From positions 940,585 to 1,004,584 of the forward strand of contig RHPI01002262.1 in the NCBI GenBank assembly GCA_009103225.1: 64,000 bases of DNA, in the 5' to 3' direction. Source of the DNA: Chlorokybus atmophyticus. Lineage: Eukaryota; Streptophyta; Chlorokybophyceae; Chlorokybales; Chlorokybaceae. The notes below the pieces were generated by a model. That model made no database searches and was not told where the DNA came from. It saw only the letters and a list, made by a program, of their open reading frames with translations. A program made the translations under genes and the position numbers. Positions 45,327-63,074 of the stretch are shown here, piece after piece. How positions within the stretch are numbered: position 1 is the first letter of the stretch; every line of letters starts with the position of its first letter.

Positions 45327-46799
45327 GAAGCAACCGCTAGATTGGTGCATCCATACGTAAATAGTAGTAGTACACATATACATGTTGAGGGTGAGGAAAG
45401 AAATGCAATGTAGTTGCACATGCATAAAAACACCCTAACACATTTATACACGCGCAACGGAGGTAAACTGCCGATCGTATATGAGACCGCGACTTTATGC
45501 CTCTAGCCATGGAGACATACGGCTGGTTGGGGTAAGCCCTTTGACAGAGTTGACTTCGAATGAGTACGCTGCATTATGCAGCAACGTGGGTTGAAGACCA
45601 AATTCTTGTGCGCTTTTCGACTCGGTTTTGTTAGCGCATATCGACTGCGTTCCAACATGCAAGCCAGTGCAATACTGCACGTGCGGCGGGTTGCTTGCGC
45701 TCTAGCGCGCCTGCATCGACCTTGTTTGATGACGCGTCGCTTTCCGTGCGCACCGGCGAGTGTGTGCATGTTGGATGCGTGTATGATGTAACCACGTACT
45801 GCGATGCGCACATGATTATTTATATTCTCCAACATACCCTATCGCGTTTTGCTCTGTGGCCACTTAACAAGCAACGAACATGCTTGATAGAAACCTTGCA
45901 CGGCAACGCTAAAGATGCATATTTCATACGCACTGTGAATCAAGAAAAAACCAGGGAAATCAATGCTTTTAAGATGCTTCATTGTATGTGTACAGTGTGA
46001 GTGTGGATGCCCTCAACATCGACAAAATCACGTAGTTGCTACAATAGCTCCAGGTAATATAAGTGTTTTTGGATACTGTTTATGATAAGGCTAAGTGCAT
46101 AATTATATAGCGTGCTGTTTTGGTGCAAATGCACCATAATATTCACTTGGTAAACTATATAGCGTGCTATTTCGGTGCAAGTGCACCATGATATTTATTT
46201 GGTAAACTGTAGACAATGAAAACAATCACCTCTCAAGATGCTCGTTGCTAGTGGCAAGTGCTCTATACAAGAGCATATTGCAGTGGCAAGTGTGCGTGTT
46301 TGTATACATGTTGCAGCACGAGGGTGTGTAATACTGTCAGAAGTTGATGTTATTGAGCAAAGGTGCTGCGTGATAGCCGGATGGCTGCAGTGTTGCATCC
46401 CGGTACACACAGAGCAAGCATGCAGCGCAATGACTTTTGGTAACGCACTGCATGAAGAAAACTAACATGACATGACAGCCTTCAATAATAATACCATGGC
46501 ACCGGAAGCACATTGACCTAGTATGCAGGCTGTCATGTCAGCATCTCGCCATTGAGGTATGTATGGTGAGTGCGATTATGTATCGCCGACATTGTGGACG
46601 CACTTCAGTGGCGCAGTTCTTATCACGCCACACTGGAGCACCCGCAACAATTGACTCAACACACAAAAGACAGTACATTGATTGCACACAATGTCGTTCA
46701 ATCAATTAGGTCATCCTCTCAACAATGCTGAAAGCCCGCGCACCACACGTCACAAGCCAGCCAATGTGACGATACGAATGTTCTATCCTGTAACCCCTC
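45327..46799. other. Tail-to-tail spacer, no gene seen
   Basis: The 1.47 kb between the polycystin and HGL1 stop codons has several unspliced ORFs of 60-110 codons without coding character or recognisable homology. It includes the 52-bp duplication listed separately. Confidence 0.5.
46105..46209. repeat. Two-copy 52-bp tandem repeat with GGTGCA palindrome
   Basis: Two units starting TATATAGCGTGCT (AGCGTGCT at 46109 and 46161) each contain GGTGCAANTGCACC, a 14-nt palindrome, and end in TTGGTAAACT. The copies differ at a few positions. Confidence 0.8.
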
Positions 46800-49700
46800 C
46801 TAAGCAGCATCCACTTGGTATTCATGAGCGATAACCAGCGGTGTGGACGCCGTGCACGGCCTCTCTTCGGACCACAACTCCAAGCTGACTGTGTCTCCTG
46901 ACCAATGCAGCATGCATTTGTTCACTTGCGTGACATCGAATCGGTTGGTGAGGGTGTATCCCCTCTCTGTATCAATGAGCTTCCACACGCCGTTGGGCCG
47001 CGAGTCGCCCGTGAGGACGATGTCGTTGCCGTCGCCCCCGGATGTGGACGTTATGGTCACCTCAGAGCCGTCGAGCGCAACAAACTCTATGGCACCGGAG
47101 GTCTCTGTGGCGCACTGGAATGTCGGGTGCACTCGCAAACACACGGGCCTGCCCAAAGGGTGTGTATGTAAGCGAAGCAGGTTTGGACACACACGCAAGC
47201 ACACACACACACAAAAACACGCGCACAAAGACAGAACGGTACAGATGAGCACACACACGCTCGCGCACAATGTGTTTGTATCAATGTCTCACCTTGAGGC
47301 TCCTGCGGAGCCTGCGCCAACTGATCTTGCTTCAATGGAGGACGTGATGCGCAGCGTGTTGGGTCCAAGGTTGCCGCCGAGGTCATACTTGCGCGCAAAA
47401 ACGAGTCCGCCGCTGAGCTCGGCTTCCATGGCAAGGTAGCGTCGGTTGTTGGGGAGGTCCAGCTCGGTGCTCACGGGGACGTACGCCTCCGTGCAGCCAG
47501 CGGAACGGTACTCGTGCGTGCTGTACTCCTCATAGCTGCACGTGTTGGGGTAAGGTGAGCGTACTTGCACAATCATACAGGACAGTTCAGTTGAGGAAAT
47601 CTGTCATCACTTACCCGCCGTCGTACCAATTGGATGACAACAGCTCGATGTTGTTGGGCCCGAACAGCATGCTGCACAGCCGCCCTCCCGCAAAAGGCGT
47701 GGCCTGCACAACAAATGAACAAAGCGTCACTCCAACATACACGTAAAGATGCACACACGCACACACACGAGTGCAGGCATGCACACATACACACATGCTC
47801 CCCCGTCACAGCAGAGACACCTACCACCAGCTTGATGTCCCTCGTCTTCATCTCCACGCGCTTGGGGGCCTTCTTCGCCCTCGACCTCACCTCATCCCGC
47901 AGCGGGATGTACTTATCTGCCTCGCGCGCCTCATAGGCAGCATTCTCCGCACGCAAGTGCGCCACATCCTCATCGCTTGGAATCTCCACCTTGATTGTGG
48001 ACCCGTCTTTACCCGAAGCAGTCACCTCCGCACCCTCACCTAACAGGAGTCTCACAACGACTTCACGCTCGGGACGGGGAAGCTTGCCTTTGTGAGAGCC
48101 CACTTTGACCTCCACAGTCTTCGTCTTAGCCAGCGGGCTGATGTTGGGTACCGTGTGTGCCTCATATGTGGTGATGAGGTACTCCTCGTTGGTACCATAC
48201 TCGAACCCGTCACCGGCATCTTCGTAGAGCTCACCCGAGGCTTTGCCACGCTCGTCGAGTGCAACAATGAGTGTGAGTGGGTCAAGCGGCTTCTCGTCGA
48301 CGTGTTGTTGTGTCGGTCCAGCGGGTACGACACACCCGTGATGCAGATACATGTGGGGTAGCTCTGGATGAAAGTCGTCAAAGTGGAAGCGTGCCCACCC
48401 GCTCGAGGCGGGTAGACGCACCTCCGAGGCAGGTTTGGGGTCTCCGCTCCCAACATTACACGCCACGAGGACGGGCCCGAGGAGATACGTGTCTTCAACG
48501 CCACGCAGTGTTGTGTCCTTCGGATCCGCGAAGAATGCGGGTGTCATGACGGGTGCACCCGTGGTGTGAGCGTTGTGGAACAGCGTGTATATGTGGGGAA
48601 GGAGTCGGTACCTCCTCGCTATAGCACGGCGTGAGATCTCTTCCACCTCGGCACCGAACGACCACGGCTCTTGTTCCACACTACCCTTCTCCGAGTGCGT
48701 GCGTGAGAATGGCAACAGCGACCCGAGTGCAATCCACCGTGCGTAGAGCAAAGGTCTGCAATTCCCACCAAACCCGCCGATGTCAGGGCCTGAAAAGGGT
48801 TGTCCCGACAACCCGAGGTTGAGACACATGGGGATGGAGTACGCGAGGTGGTCCCAGTCGGACACGTTGTCTCCCGTCCACGTGGCGGCGTAGCGGTGTC
48901 CTCCTAGAAAGTTGGCGCGCGTGAGCACGAAGGGCCTGTTGTTGGGTTTGCCCTGCAACATGCCCTCGCGCGTGGCACGCACCATCTGCATGCCAAACAC
49001 GTTGTGGTACTGCGCGTGAGGCCCACGACCACCTAACTCCTCATCTGCACGATGAACATTGTCGAGAGGCATGGTCTTAGAAGCCACTCTAAACACCGCG
49101 GGCTCGTTCATATCATTCCATATGCCGTCCACGCCACGTGACATAAACGACGCCACCTCACTCGCCCACCACTTGCGCGCATCCACGTTGGTATAATCGG
49201 GGAAGGCGCACATCCCAGGCCACACCTCGCCTTGATACTCAGACTTCCCGTCTTCGCGTTGGACCCACGCTTTGTTCGTGGAGCCGGACTCGTATACAGA
49301 GTAACCCTTCTCGGCTTTAATCCCGGGGTCGATCATCCACACAGCGCGGAAGCCCGACGCGTGTAGCCGTGAAGCCAGGCCCTCGGGGTCGGGGAATTTG
49401 GTTGTGTCGAATGTGAAGCAGCGGAAACCGTCCATGTAGTCGATGTCCATCCATAGCGTGTCGCAAGGGATGTTCCGGTCCCGAAAACCCTTTGCTATCT
49501 GCACACAATGTACATGTCACACAATTTTTTGTGTACGCGCAACATGAACACGTGTAGATACAACTGTGACTGGTGCCCACGCTGCTCACCACGACCATGA
49601 CTGCGTCTGCCTCTGTCCCAGCAAAGCCAGGCTGCAGAGAGGAGAGCTAAGTTGCTACGTGCTTGCTTTGCACATTATCTCACTAACACGCACGCGACCA

Positions 49701-50923
49701 CATTGCTTAAACCCGCTCACCTCCAAGACTTGCGCGTCCGGCTCGTACGACCACCTGCACTGGTGGTACCCCACCGCCCACTTGGGTGGCATCGCCGGCA
49801 TTCCTGATAACAAACATTAATCCTTTCAGTTACACACCATCATTTTCGCCCTTGTAGTCAGCGTTTATGTATGATGCTCACCGGTGAATGTGCATAGCGA
49901 CTTGACCACGTCTTCCGGATGCGAGAACGGCCCAAACACGACCACGGGAAAGGGCTGAGACTTGACAGCAAAGCGGATCTGCTTGGCGTCCCTCAAATCC
50001 ACCTGTAAACAATCCACATACCGTACACTTATTTTCATGCATTTGGAGCAATAATTTGGGGATAACAATGCACGCATCGGGTCGTGCGCGCGCACACTCA
50101 CACCTCGCACATATAGGTTGTGTCAGCGAGGACGCCGATAGAGCGGCCGTCAGGCAAGAGGGCCAGAACCCACGGATGAGACTGGTACAGGGCTGGCGTC
50201 GTGGCGTCATAACCATACGCGTCCGTGTTCCACGTCTCCACCTGAGAGAGTGTACCAACCCAGGTTAACCAACTGTTGCAGTCATATGTGTGTGTTTGTC
50301 AATGGCTTGGCTGACGGCATGGTTAGTCGGCAACCAGCGCTGCACCACTGTCAAAATGTCTGACCTTTTTGCCTGTGCGCAAGAGTGTGCCCGCCACTTC
50401 ACCTGTGCCGTAACATGACGTGCCTTCCGGCAACTGTTTTCGCGCAAACGCTAGTATGAGTTGCCACAATCACCTCACAACAATCACAACAATCGACCAC
50501 TGACGCTTGGGGCCATGCATGCACAAGCACCGATGTGCGTGCACACCCTTGTATGATGCCACTCGCACGTGTGCACGCACGCACGCATAGCCATGCATGC
50601 GCACACACACATGCTTGCACACGCACACCCACCTGGATTTTGGCGACATATCTCTCCCCCTCTTTGCTGAACGACGGCAGAAACTCTGGCTCCTGACCCT
50701 TGCTGTTGCTGTTACCATCGACCACTACACCCTCTCCTTCCCTGACCTTATGGTTCTCAAACGACACTGACGGCGGGTAGGCGGCATCTGCGGCGTGGTC
50801 GAAGCGCACAACATCGGGCGCAATGCGCGCAAAGGAGGCGGGAGCGGAAACCATCGCGGGAGCGGAGGTCTGCACTGACCTTTGCTGCTGCTGCTGAGAA
50901 GGACCAGGTGGGAGCCTGTGCAT
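46800..50923 (-). CDS. HGL1: GH31 alpha-glucosidase, heteroglycan glucosidase 1 (HGL1) homologue
   Basis: Nine exons, all phase-consistent (50923-50633, 50433-50365, 50241-50104, 50002-49882, 49803-49721, 49498-47825, 47703-47615, 47535-47293, 47148-46800), give about 1016 aa; the Arabidopsis protein (At3g23640) has about 990. Hallmarks: YGTGEVAGTLLRTG, YQSHPWVLALLPDG, WAVGYHQCRWSY, WMDIDYMDGFRCFTFD, the nucleophile Asp in DGIWNDMNEP (about residue 360), the acid/base Asp in TWTGDNVSDWDHL (about 440) and the plant-type C-terminus with SYEEYSTHEYRSAGC and SSIEARSVGAGSAG. GH31 enzymes remove terminal alpha-linked glucose. The plant protein is named for a presumed role on cytosolic heteroglycans tied to starch turnover. 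All catalytic residues are present. The ATG at 50923 gives no obvious transit peptide. Confidence 0.94.
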
Positions 50924-52116
50924 AGGGCGAGAGTATATTTGTGAACGGATTACACGATGCAAACATTCAATGATTGTTTCAACTGCATGCCAGCGTGAGC
51001 ATAGCAGTAGCTGACATGCATGTATTCCGACATGACATGTGCATGTTAGCGACGTGCATGCACTTCAGTGTGTATGTGTGCGTGAGCGTGTGACTGTGTT
51101 GCTGAGTGAATCGCGAGTTGTGTGTTAGGAGCTCATCGCTCACCGTGCTGTTGCACTCAGGCGGAGTTTGGGGTGCTCGACGGCCGTGAGAGGTTGTGTG
51201 TGGGGGAACTGTCTATTGGTGAGAAGCTCACGGATCCCTCTGAGTCCGTGAGGGAGACGGAGGCCACCGCCGCCGGCGACGCCCCTCAGCATGCGGCGGC
51301 GGCGGCGGAGGTGCCAGCAGTCAACCAGAAGATCGCCATCAGGATGCAAACGGAACACACCTCGTCCAGGAGGCGCAGCTCCGGCCGCTTCATGAGACTT
51401 TTCACCTCCATACCGACGACGACGACGAAGAGGAAAACCTACCTCGCCGCCGCCGGCGCCGTCGCCAGCCACCACCACAGCTATGCCGACACCAACCGCG
51501 GCAATGTTTGCTACAGTAGCGATATCGGCCCACTTCGCCAGGCGTGCGCGCCGGCTGCGGTGGATATCTCTCTTGTTCCGACCGGTACATCCAACGATTG
51601 TTCGCGCTCTTGCATTTTTCGTTTTGACCGTGGGATGGCCAAATTGAAGCTACCTGGCCAGGTTGTCAGATCGTGACGCGGGAGATTCGCTGAGCACGAC
51701 AGTTACAGCCGGTAGCGTTTGGTGGCTGAGATTGGAAACTAGTGCCTGACACCGGTCACGCTGGGTCTGATGGCCCGACTGTTGCAGGCGGGCATGTCAT
51801 GATGATGTTTGCGGCTGATATCAGTCAGGACAGTACAAGGCTTGAAGACGTGCCACATGGCAGCTACGTCGCTAATAGAAGGCGGCTCAGCGTATGTTGT
51901 GCGGGTTTGACCTAACAGTGTATGCGATGGGCCGGCCTGGTAGCGGTTGCGACTTTACGTAACGTTCAGCAGTTGAGGTGACCGCGTTCAAGGCTTAGCA
52001 CGTCGAACCGCGGTCCAGTAACTGCAGTTTGGGGGCGTTACACACTTGCTCTCGCTGCATGCACGGCGGACGACATCGCCAACGACAACGAGGAGGAGGA
52101 GGAGGAGGAGGGCGGC
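50924..52116. other. Divergent spacer HGL1 / PRMT gene
   Basis: An unspliced plus-strand frame is open from 51122 to 51676 but begins without ATG, and its minus-strand shadow is also open, as expected of GC-rich DNA with GGCGGC runs (51293-51310). A minus-strand ATG at about 51412 starts a short hydrophobic peptide that meets a stop. No clear gene. A (GAG)n/(AGG)n run at 52090-52110 lies just before the PRMT start codon. Confidence 0.4.
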
Positions 52117-57002
<4,886 letters not shown>

Positions 57003-57236
57003 TCTGTGCATCGTGAACACCCACCTCTGGACAATACCAAAGCATGAGCACAGCAGTCACCCTCAAGACAATGCATCAGCTGCTTGATGCAACGCAGACG
57101 CTCGTCGCAAAAGTAGGTGCTGTACTTAATGAAGTACAAGAATGGTAGTACATGAATGCACTTTGCAATGTGCAAAGTGTTTTGGTCCGTGCTGAATGTG
57201 CGCATACTATATAGTGCCATATTTCACTGCGTGCCG

Positions 57237-58925
57237 CTATTCCTCGTGCAAAGTGGGTTCGTATTCTACTGGCCAGAGCCGTTGTGTGATGTCTTTGAGG
57301 TAGGGGTGCAGCTGAGAGATGTCGGGCAGCTGCGGGCGGATAGCAGCAGGTATCTGTGGCAGCATCAGTGACATTGGCGGCATCTGGGGCAGGTATACTA
57401 GCTGCGCCAGGTACGGCCATGGCGATATCGCCGTCAATGGCACGAACTGCACTGCGCTCACACCCTCAGATATCGGTTCCATGGTAGCAAAAGAAGAATC
57501 ACCTGTCTCCCCGATACACGTCCCGACGAAGTTGTCGCATGCGTACGCGACGATGAGGCCGCAGACAATGTCGATGCTGTAGTGGCCGCGCGATGCGAGG
57601 AGTCTGATGCACTGCAGCGCGTTGATGATGTCGTTGATGCACACGAGGCGGTGATGCTTTGTGCGTCTAAGCTCGAGGGAGGCCAGCAGCGAACCCGCCG
57701 CGTGACCCGAGAAGAACAAGAAGAATGGGGAGTTGCCAGGAGGGAAGTCTACCGCAGACCCCAAGTGCTCCTGTTGTTGGGGCGCGCGCGCGCGCGCGCG
57801 TGTGTGTGTATGTGTGTGTGTGTGAGTGTGTGCGTGTGCGTGTGTGGGAGTATTTGTTGGAAGTGTCGTATGTTGTGAGTGGGTGGTGTGTCGGGAATAC
57901 CTGAGGGAGTGGGAGGCGGGTGACGAAGCCGCAGAGGCCACGTACGGCATACATGAGCACACCTGAGAGCAGCACGCGCGGCTGGATGGTGCCGCCGCAA
58001 CCGCCCAGGAAAGAAAGCACGATCATGCCCACCAGCATTACGCCCACATACACCTGCGCAGCATAAGCTTACATCACTGCGTGCAACATGTGAGACAGGT
58101 GCCTACGAGCCCCGCGCACAAGCTCGTGCATGCACTCCCACACATGCGCGTGCCCAAGTTCGCACGCACATTCACACACACAGGGCATCAACTACCACGC
58201 ACAGTGTTGGCAAGGGCGAGGGCGGCGTTGAGTGCAGGGCGGACAGCGAGAGCGGCGTGCAGGGGTTTGGTGAGGGTGAAGCCAACGTCGGCGGGCTCGT
58301 GGTGCGGGGGCAGCATCGGCATCGTCATCTCGGCACGCAGCAATGCCGTGCCTACACGTGACGACCAAACATTCACTTGGGGATGAACACCTCAACAGTG
58401 TTGGCGCGACACACAAACACAGAGGGTTCAAATCACGGATTGTGGCACTTCTTAACTTGAGTAAACAGAGAATTAGCATCGCACATTAAGGACCAAGCAC
58501 TTGACATCACAGCATTGCCCCTCTGCATCGTGTTCACACTCAGAGCCCTGTCGACACATATCTCCGTCGCAAGCCTGCGCTATCTTGTTTCCCTGGTCAC
58601 CATGGAGTTATTGAATCATGCCATGTAACCGTAACGTCGTGTTGTGTGTGGCAACCTCTCCCTGAGTGGCCTGTGAGCGGTGGTGCATTGCCTTACCGAC
58701 GACGGCCAGCAGGGCTCCCAGAAGGACCCCTCGGCACGACAATGCCGGCATCCTACCGACCGCCATGACGGCGTCTCCGCCATCGACCTTGCTGGCCAAC
58801 AAGCTTCCTGGCGCCTGCTTGGGCTGCTGCTTGCTCTGCTGTTTGCGCGCGCCCTGCTTGCCCTCTCCTTTGCGCTGCTGCTGCTGCCTGTCGATGGGTG
58901 ACACCCGCAGGCTAGTCACCAACAT
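57237..58925 (-). CDS. ROD1: PDCT/ROD1-like phosphatidylcholine:diacylglycerol cholinephosphotransferase
   Basis: Four phase-consistent exons (58925-58697, 58351-58203, 58053-57901, 57770-57237) give 354 aa; Arabidopsis ROD1 has 301. A Gln/Lys-rich N-terminus precedes TM1 (GVLLGALLAVVGTALL). Then come VGFTLTKPLHAAL, ALANTVYVGVMLVGMIVL, LPLPQEHLGSAVDFPPGN and the lipid-phosphatase-like catalytic motifs FFLFFSGHAAGS (His, about 200) and RLLASRGHYSIDIVCG (His and Asp, about 235), matching ROD1 almost position for position. The C-terminal 90 residues are a Pro-rich extension. In plants PDCT moves phosphocholine between PC and DAG in the ER, channelling polyunsaturated acyl groups into triacylglycerol. 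It may instead be a related SMS/PAP2-C enzyme, but the DFP-GN-FFLFFSGH string favours PDCT. Tail-to-tail with the PRMT gene (234-base gap). Confidence 0.87.
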
Positions 58926-59932
58926 CTCTCCGCCTTCTCCTCCCCGTCCCCGTCTCCCGCCTCCTCCGCCTCGTCCGCCTCCGGCTTCGTCGTTGCCCTG
59001 AGTATGGTGACAATAGCTTCGGGCTGATGTGGCGGGAGGACAAACCAAACTGGCAAAGGCCGTCGGCGCGATGCCGTCAAAGTTGACAGACGGTTGCTGT
59101 GGGCTTTGTTGACGGCGGTCAAGTTGTAAACTGTGTTAAGGGCGCCGTTAGCGATCAAGCGAGCTGAATATGCCCGGGTGCGATGCGATGGAGGGCATTC
59201 GCACTGCGCGACCCCGTCATCATGTCACGTGACGCCCCTTTCCGCGGGCACAGAAATGGCCTCGCTGACGTGGCTCGCGTGCACTCCTTGTCAACATAAA
59301 GAGCGCGCGCTGGCTGGCGATTTGCTGCCCGCAACTCCGGCCTGCGTCGGCGTAAGAATTGTCACACACCGGTCAATAGCCGTCAACTCATTGTTCACCC
59401 TCGCAGGTCGCGCGACCGGTCCACCGGCGCTTCCCGGCGCAGTGCAGTGAGTGGTGTGGCTGATTTGGGCCGTTGGTTTTATATTATAGCAGTATTATGC
59501 ATCTTCAATAGGACAGGTTCATGCTTTTATGTATCTACTTAATGCTAGATTTCCTCTGCTGCTGTGGCTAGGCCGCATACCATTTGGGTAAATGATATGC
59601 AACCGCTGTGACGCGGTGCACCCTGCAAGAACCGTTGCATATTACCAACACAAATGATATACGGCTTAACGAGATGAACCATCTGCGTGACTGTGCATGT
59701 GAGATTAAATGCGTGCGTGCATGTAAGCGTGCATGCGTGCGCGCTTGCAAAAGTGTGTATGTGTGCAAGTGTATGTGCATGCTCGTACTTGTAAAGGAGT
59801 GCTACCTCTACGAAGGTTCCCCGCCCTTATATATCAAATAAGGGTCTCAATGGGTATATACAGCAATCGAGCCGTATTAGGGCCGTTGACCTAGTGTTAA
59901 GGCCCTAATGTAGTGTTACTTGTTCGTAAATT
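58926..59932. other. Spacer upstream of the PDCT gene
   Basis: No coding sequence is supported. The first 300 bases are GC-rich, holding the presumed PDCT promoter. From 59,460 the DNA is AT-rich, with GCATGCGTGC tracts at 59,715-59,750. Confidence 0.45.
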
Positions 59933-60122
59933 TGATATCGACATGGGACTCATGTCCCATGTCGATATCAGCAATATGGCGGCATTGCTAACGCTGCAGC
60001 CATAGCCATCGAATCTTCTGCTTCGGCGGTTGCCCCTGGCGGCGGCGGTGGAGTACGGCGTGGCTGGAGGTGGTGTTGGGGTAGGGGATTGAAGAGAGGA
60101 GGTAGCACCCCCTCTCCTTACA
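59933..60122 (+). repeat. Probable 5' LTR of a Ty3/gypsy element
   Basis: The right end is set by TTACA directly before a primer-binding site. The left end is a guess: 59933 starts TGATATCGAC, the left arm of a perfect palindrome (59933-59970, 16-nt arms TGATATCGACATGGGA and complement). That would give a 190-bp LTR with TG...CA ends. The 3' LTR is outside the window, so this cannot be confirmed here. Confidence 0.45.
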
Positions 60123-60123
60123 T

Positions 60124-60135
60124 TGGTATCGGAGC
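60124..60135 (+). other. Primer-binding site, initiator tRNA-Met type
   Basis: TGGTATCGGAGC follows the LTR end. Plant LTR elements use TGGTATCAGAGC, complementary to the 3' end of initiator tRNA-Met; this site differs at one base. Confidence 0.65.
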
Positions 60136-60954
60136 AAGGCCGGCGAGGGGTCTGTGGGGGGCGACGATGGCTTAGGCGGCTGTGTGGCGGCAGGCGGCAG
60201 CAATTGGCAGCAGCGGCGGCGGCGGCGATTAGCAGCCGCTACCCACTTGGCTAGGTAGTGGTGGTCGATACCTAGTTGTTGTTGGTGGTGGTGGTGGTTG
60301 TAATAGTAGTCGCTGTTGCTGGTGTAGCTTAGCCATGCTTGTTTGCTTAGCCTAGCCTAGCCTGGCCTAGCTTCCTGTTGGGGGAGGCGGCCACCGAAGC
60401 TTCTTCTGTAAGCATTACATGCCCATCACAACATATAGTGAATCACAACAACATTGAACACTTGTGTGTGCTTTTTGGCTTGCCACCACGTGGTGGTGTG
60501 AAGGGTTTGAATTTGGTATTTTTACATTATCAACCCTTGTGAGGCAGTGCGGTGGCAACATCGGTTGTCGTGCCGCTAGTCAGTGCGGTGGGGCCGCCAG
60601 AGCAATTTTGCGCGGCCGATATTAAACTCACGACTCACATCTTGTCAATATCAGCATGTTAAGCTGATTTAACAAGATTTTGGCACCTTGTGTATCGACT
60701 GCAATTGTGAGTTGAGTTGAGTTGTATAAAGTGAAAACTTGAGTTACTATAAATTGTAAACCATCGCGTGAATTTGCGTGCAGTTTGTTTTAAAGCAAGT
60801 CTTTAGTTGAAAGGTGTGTGGAGAGCTCTTGTTTGAGCTGAATGCTTCATATTAAGCTCTTGAAACTTGACGAGGCCAAATCAGCAGATTATGACACTTT
60901 TCAAATGCACAACTTGTGTGTTTGTGCACTTGCACATCCATTATTGATGGGCAT

Positions 60955-62401
60955 ATGTCTGACCGAGGAGAGGAAGGTGTGGGGTATCCTTCCATAGCGG
61001 AGAAGTTATCATCATACGAGCCATCTACTGATGAGGAAGTGAAGGACTCGGATACGAGTGAAAGCTATAAGCTTACTGGCAATGACAAGGAAGAAGAAGG
61101 CATGCAGAAGAGCAATGCTTCTCTCAACCAGTCTTCTCAAGGTGGACCAGTGGACTCTTAGAATGTCATTGGCGGGGCCATTAAGAAGTATGCCTCATAG
61201 CGTAAGGCTCTGCTTGCTGCCGATCCTCACCTTCGTCAAGAAATGTGGGATGCATGGGCGCAAAAGGTTCGTGATGGCTATGAGACAAATTCTGCCACGC
61301 TCCGTCGCGCAAGCAAGCAGACGGTGATCCGCATGCTTTAGCACGAGTTGACGAACAACATCCCGCCACTTGTGCGAGGTGATCTGAGAGTGGTTGCTCT
61401 CATGACCATATATAATAAGCCACTTCCATACGAAGGGAAGCGCATGTCGTTTGAGGCTTTGGCCAACTTGGTGGTAGAAACCTCACAGCGTTGCAAGGTC
61501 GTGTTCTGGTATGTGAGATCGGACTTGGAAAACAAGTTGACAGATCGAGTGAAGTTGGCGGCACGCTTCGATAAGTAGTCTGAGTTGGTGGCGCTGCGCT
61601 AACAAGTGGCGGGTGCTACTTCAGCAGTTGGTGCATCAACGGGGTTGTTCATTACGACGCTGAACAAGCCTGAGAAGTTCAAGCCCAATGGCAGTGTTAG
61701 CATCCATAATTGGGTGGTCACTGTTGAGGACTACTTGACAGCGCTAAAGCGCCCAGTTGGTGAGCACATTGCTGCTCAGTTGCTCATGCGATCTGACGCT
61801 CTCGCCGAGTCGGCGAGGCAGACAGAGAATGGTGTGGCCAAGACAGTGGAAGCGCTATTCAAGTTCTTGTGGAGCGCTATGGTGGCATGATCCGCCTACT
61901 CAAGCTCGCAATAAGCTCAACAAGTTGCAATTGAATGGCCGGGCGGCTTCAATCTATCTGTAGGAGTTCCAAGCATAGGTGGGTCGCAGGAATAGTGGCC
62001 TCATGCCCATGAACAAGGCTAAGCAGTGTGAGTTGTACAAGCGCAACTTGGATGCGCGTGTGCGCGATCAGCTGCGATACAACACAGCAACGGGACTTCC
62101 TTGGATTCTAAAGGACTTGGCTAGCGTGCGGAAGTTGAACGTGTATATGTACAATAATGACACAGCGGTGCGGGAGAAGGCACATGTGGCAGCTGCGGCC
62201 AAGCCGCAGAGGGTGGGAGGAAAGCGTTACCTTCAGCCGAGTGCGCACACGGCGAAAAAGGCGAAGACATTCACGCCTCATACTGGTGGCACATCTGCTA
62301 GTGGTGCTACACCAGCTGCGGCTCGCACGTGTTACGTCTGTCATCAATCGGGTCACACTGCGAAAAACTGTCCCGCCAAGAAGGGCAAGAAGGTTGAATG
62401 A
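60955..62401 (+). pseudogene. gag: gag remnant with CCHC zinc knuckle
   Basis: ATG 60955 starts an acidic Ser/Glu-rich segment. Stops or frame changes occur at about 61159, 61196, 61341, 61577, 61887 and 61960. Capsid-like pieces follow (KPEKFKPNGSVSIHNWVVTV; LMPMNKAKQCELYKRNL). The last open frame (61979-62401) ends with CYVCHQSGHTAKNC, a perfect C-x2-C-x4-H-x4-C knuckle, then a Lys-rich tail and TGA. Confidence 0.82.
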
Positions 62402-62835
62402 AATTACGCCATGACCAATGTAGATGCGCTCATAGCCAGTTGCTTGAGATGCAAACAGCAAGTTGGTTTGATGATGTGTTTCAAGTGCATGTAATCACAC
62501 ATGCATGGCAAGTTGCCACTCTTTGATGTTGAAAAAGTAGAAGAGAATGCTTGTGTGCTGGTACATATGGAATATAACACGCTTACCGATGTGTTGCATG
62601 CATTAACTGAGTTGCACAATTAAGTACGGAACCTTCAGTATGGTGGAGATGGTGCCCAAGTATTATGGCCCATAATCGAAGCATATTCCGGAGGGGGTCT
62701 GTGTTGAAGTAATTTAGCAAGTCATGAAACATGGACAGTGCCGTTATCAACAACATTAATCAACCCTCGCCTTGGTCACGGACTTTAGGCTACATCTCAA
62801 GGACGGGTGGTACCTCTGTTGTGGACATGCAGTGG

Positions 62836-62975
62836 CTCAATGCAGGGTGTAAGCGTATCTTTCTTGATTGGCACTGGTGCAACACACAATTTCGTTGAGG
62901 AATCATTGGTTGTGCAACATGATAGTGTAAAACCTCAGCACTTTCAGCTGCCGGTGCCGGGGGTGCGTTGCCAGT
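62836..62975 (+). pseudogene. Aspartic protease remnant
   Basis: VSVFLIGTGATHNFVEES matches the retroelement protease flap-proximal motif, normally D-[ST]-G-A-[ST]-H-N-[FW]. Here Gly replaces the catalytic Asp. The frame stops soon after. Confidence 0.6.
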
Positions 62976-63074
62976 GAAAGGGGAAATAAGAATGAAGGTT
63001 AAGATTGGTAATTATCATGTCACTCTTACTTTCATAGTAATATCCATCGATATATCATGTCGATGAATATGTCT

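Noticed and set aside
51122-51676. 184-codon plus-strand frame between HGL1 and the PRMT gene
   Set aside because: It begins at GTG, the opposite strand is open too, and it has no domain; likely GC-rich spacer.
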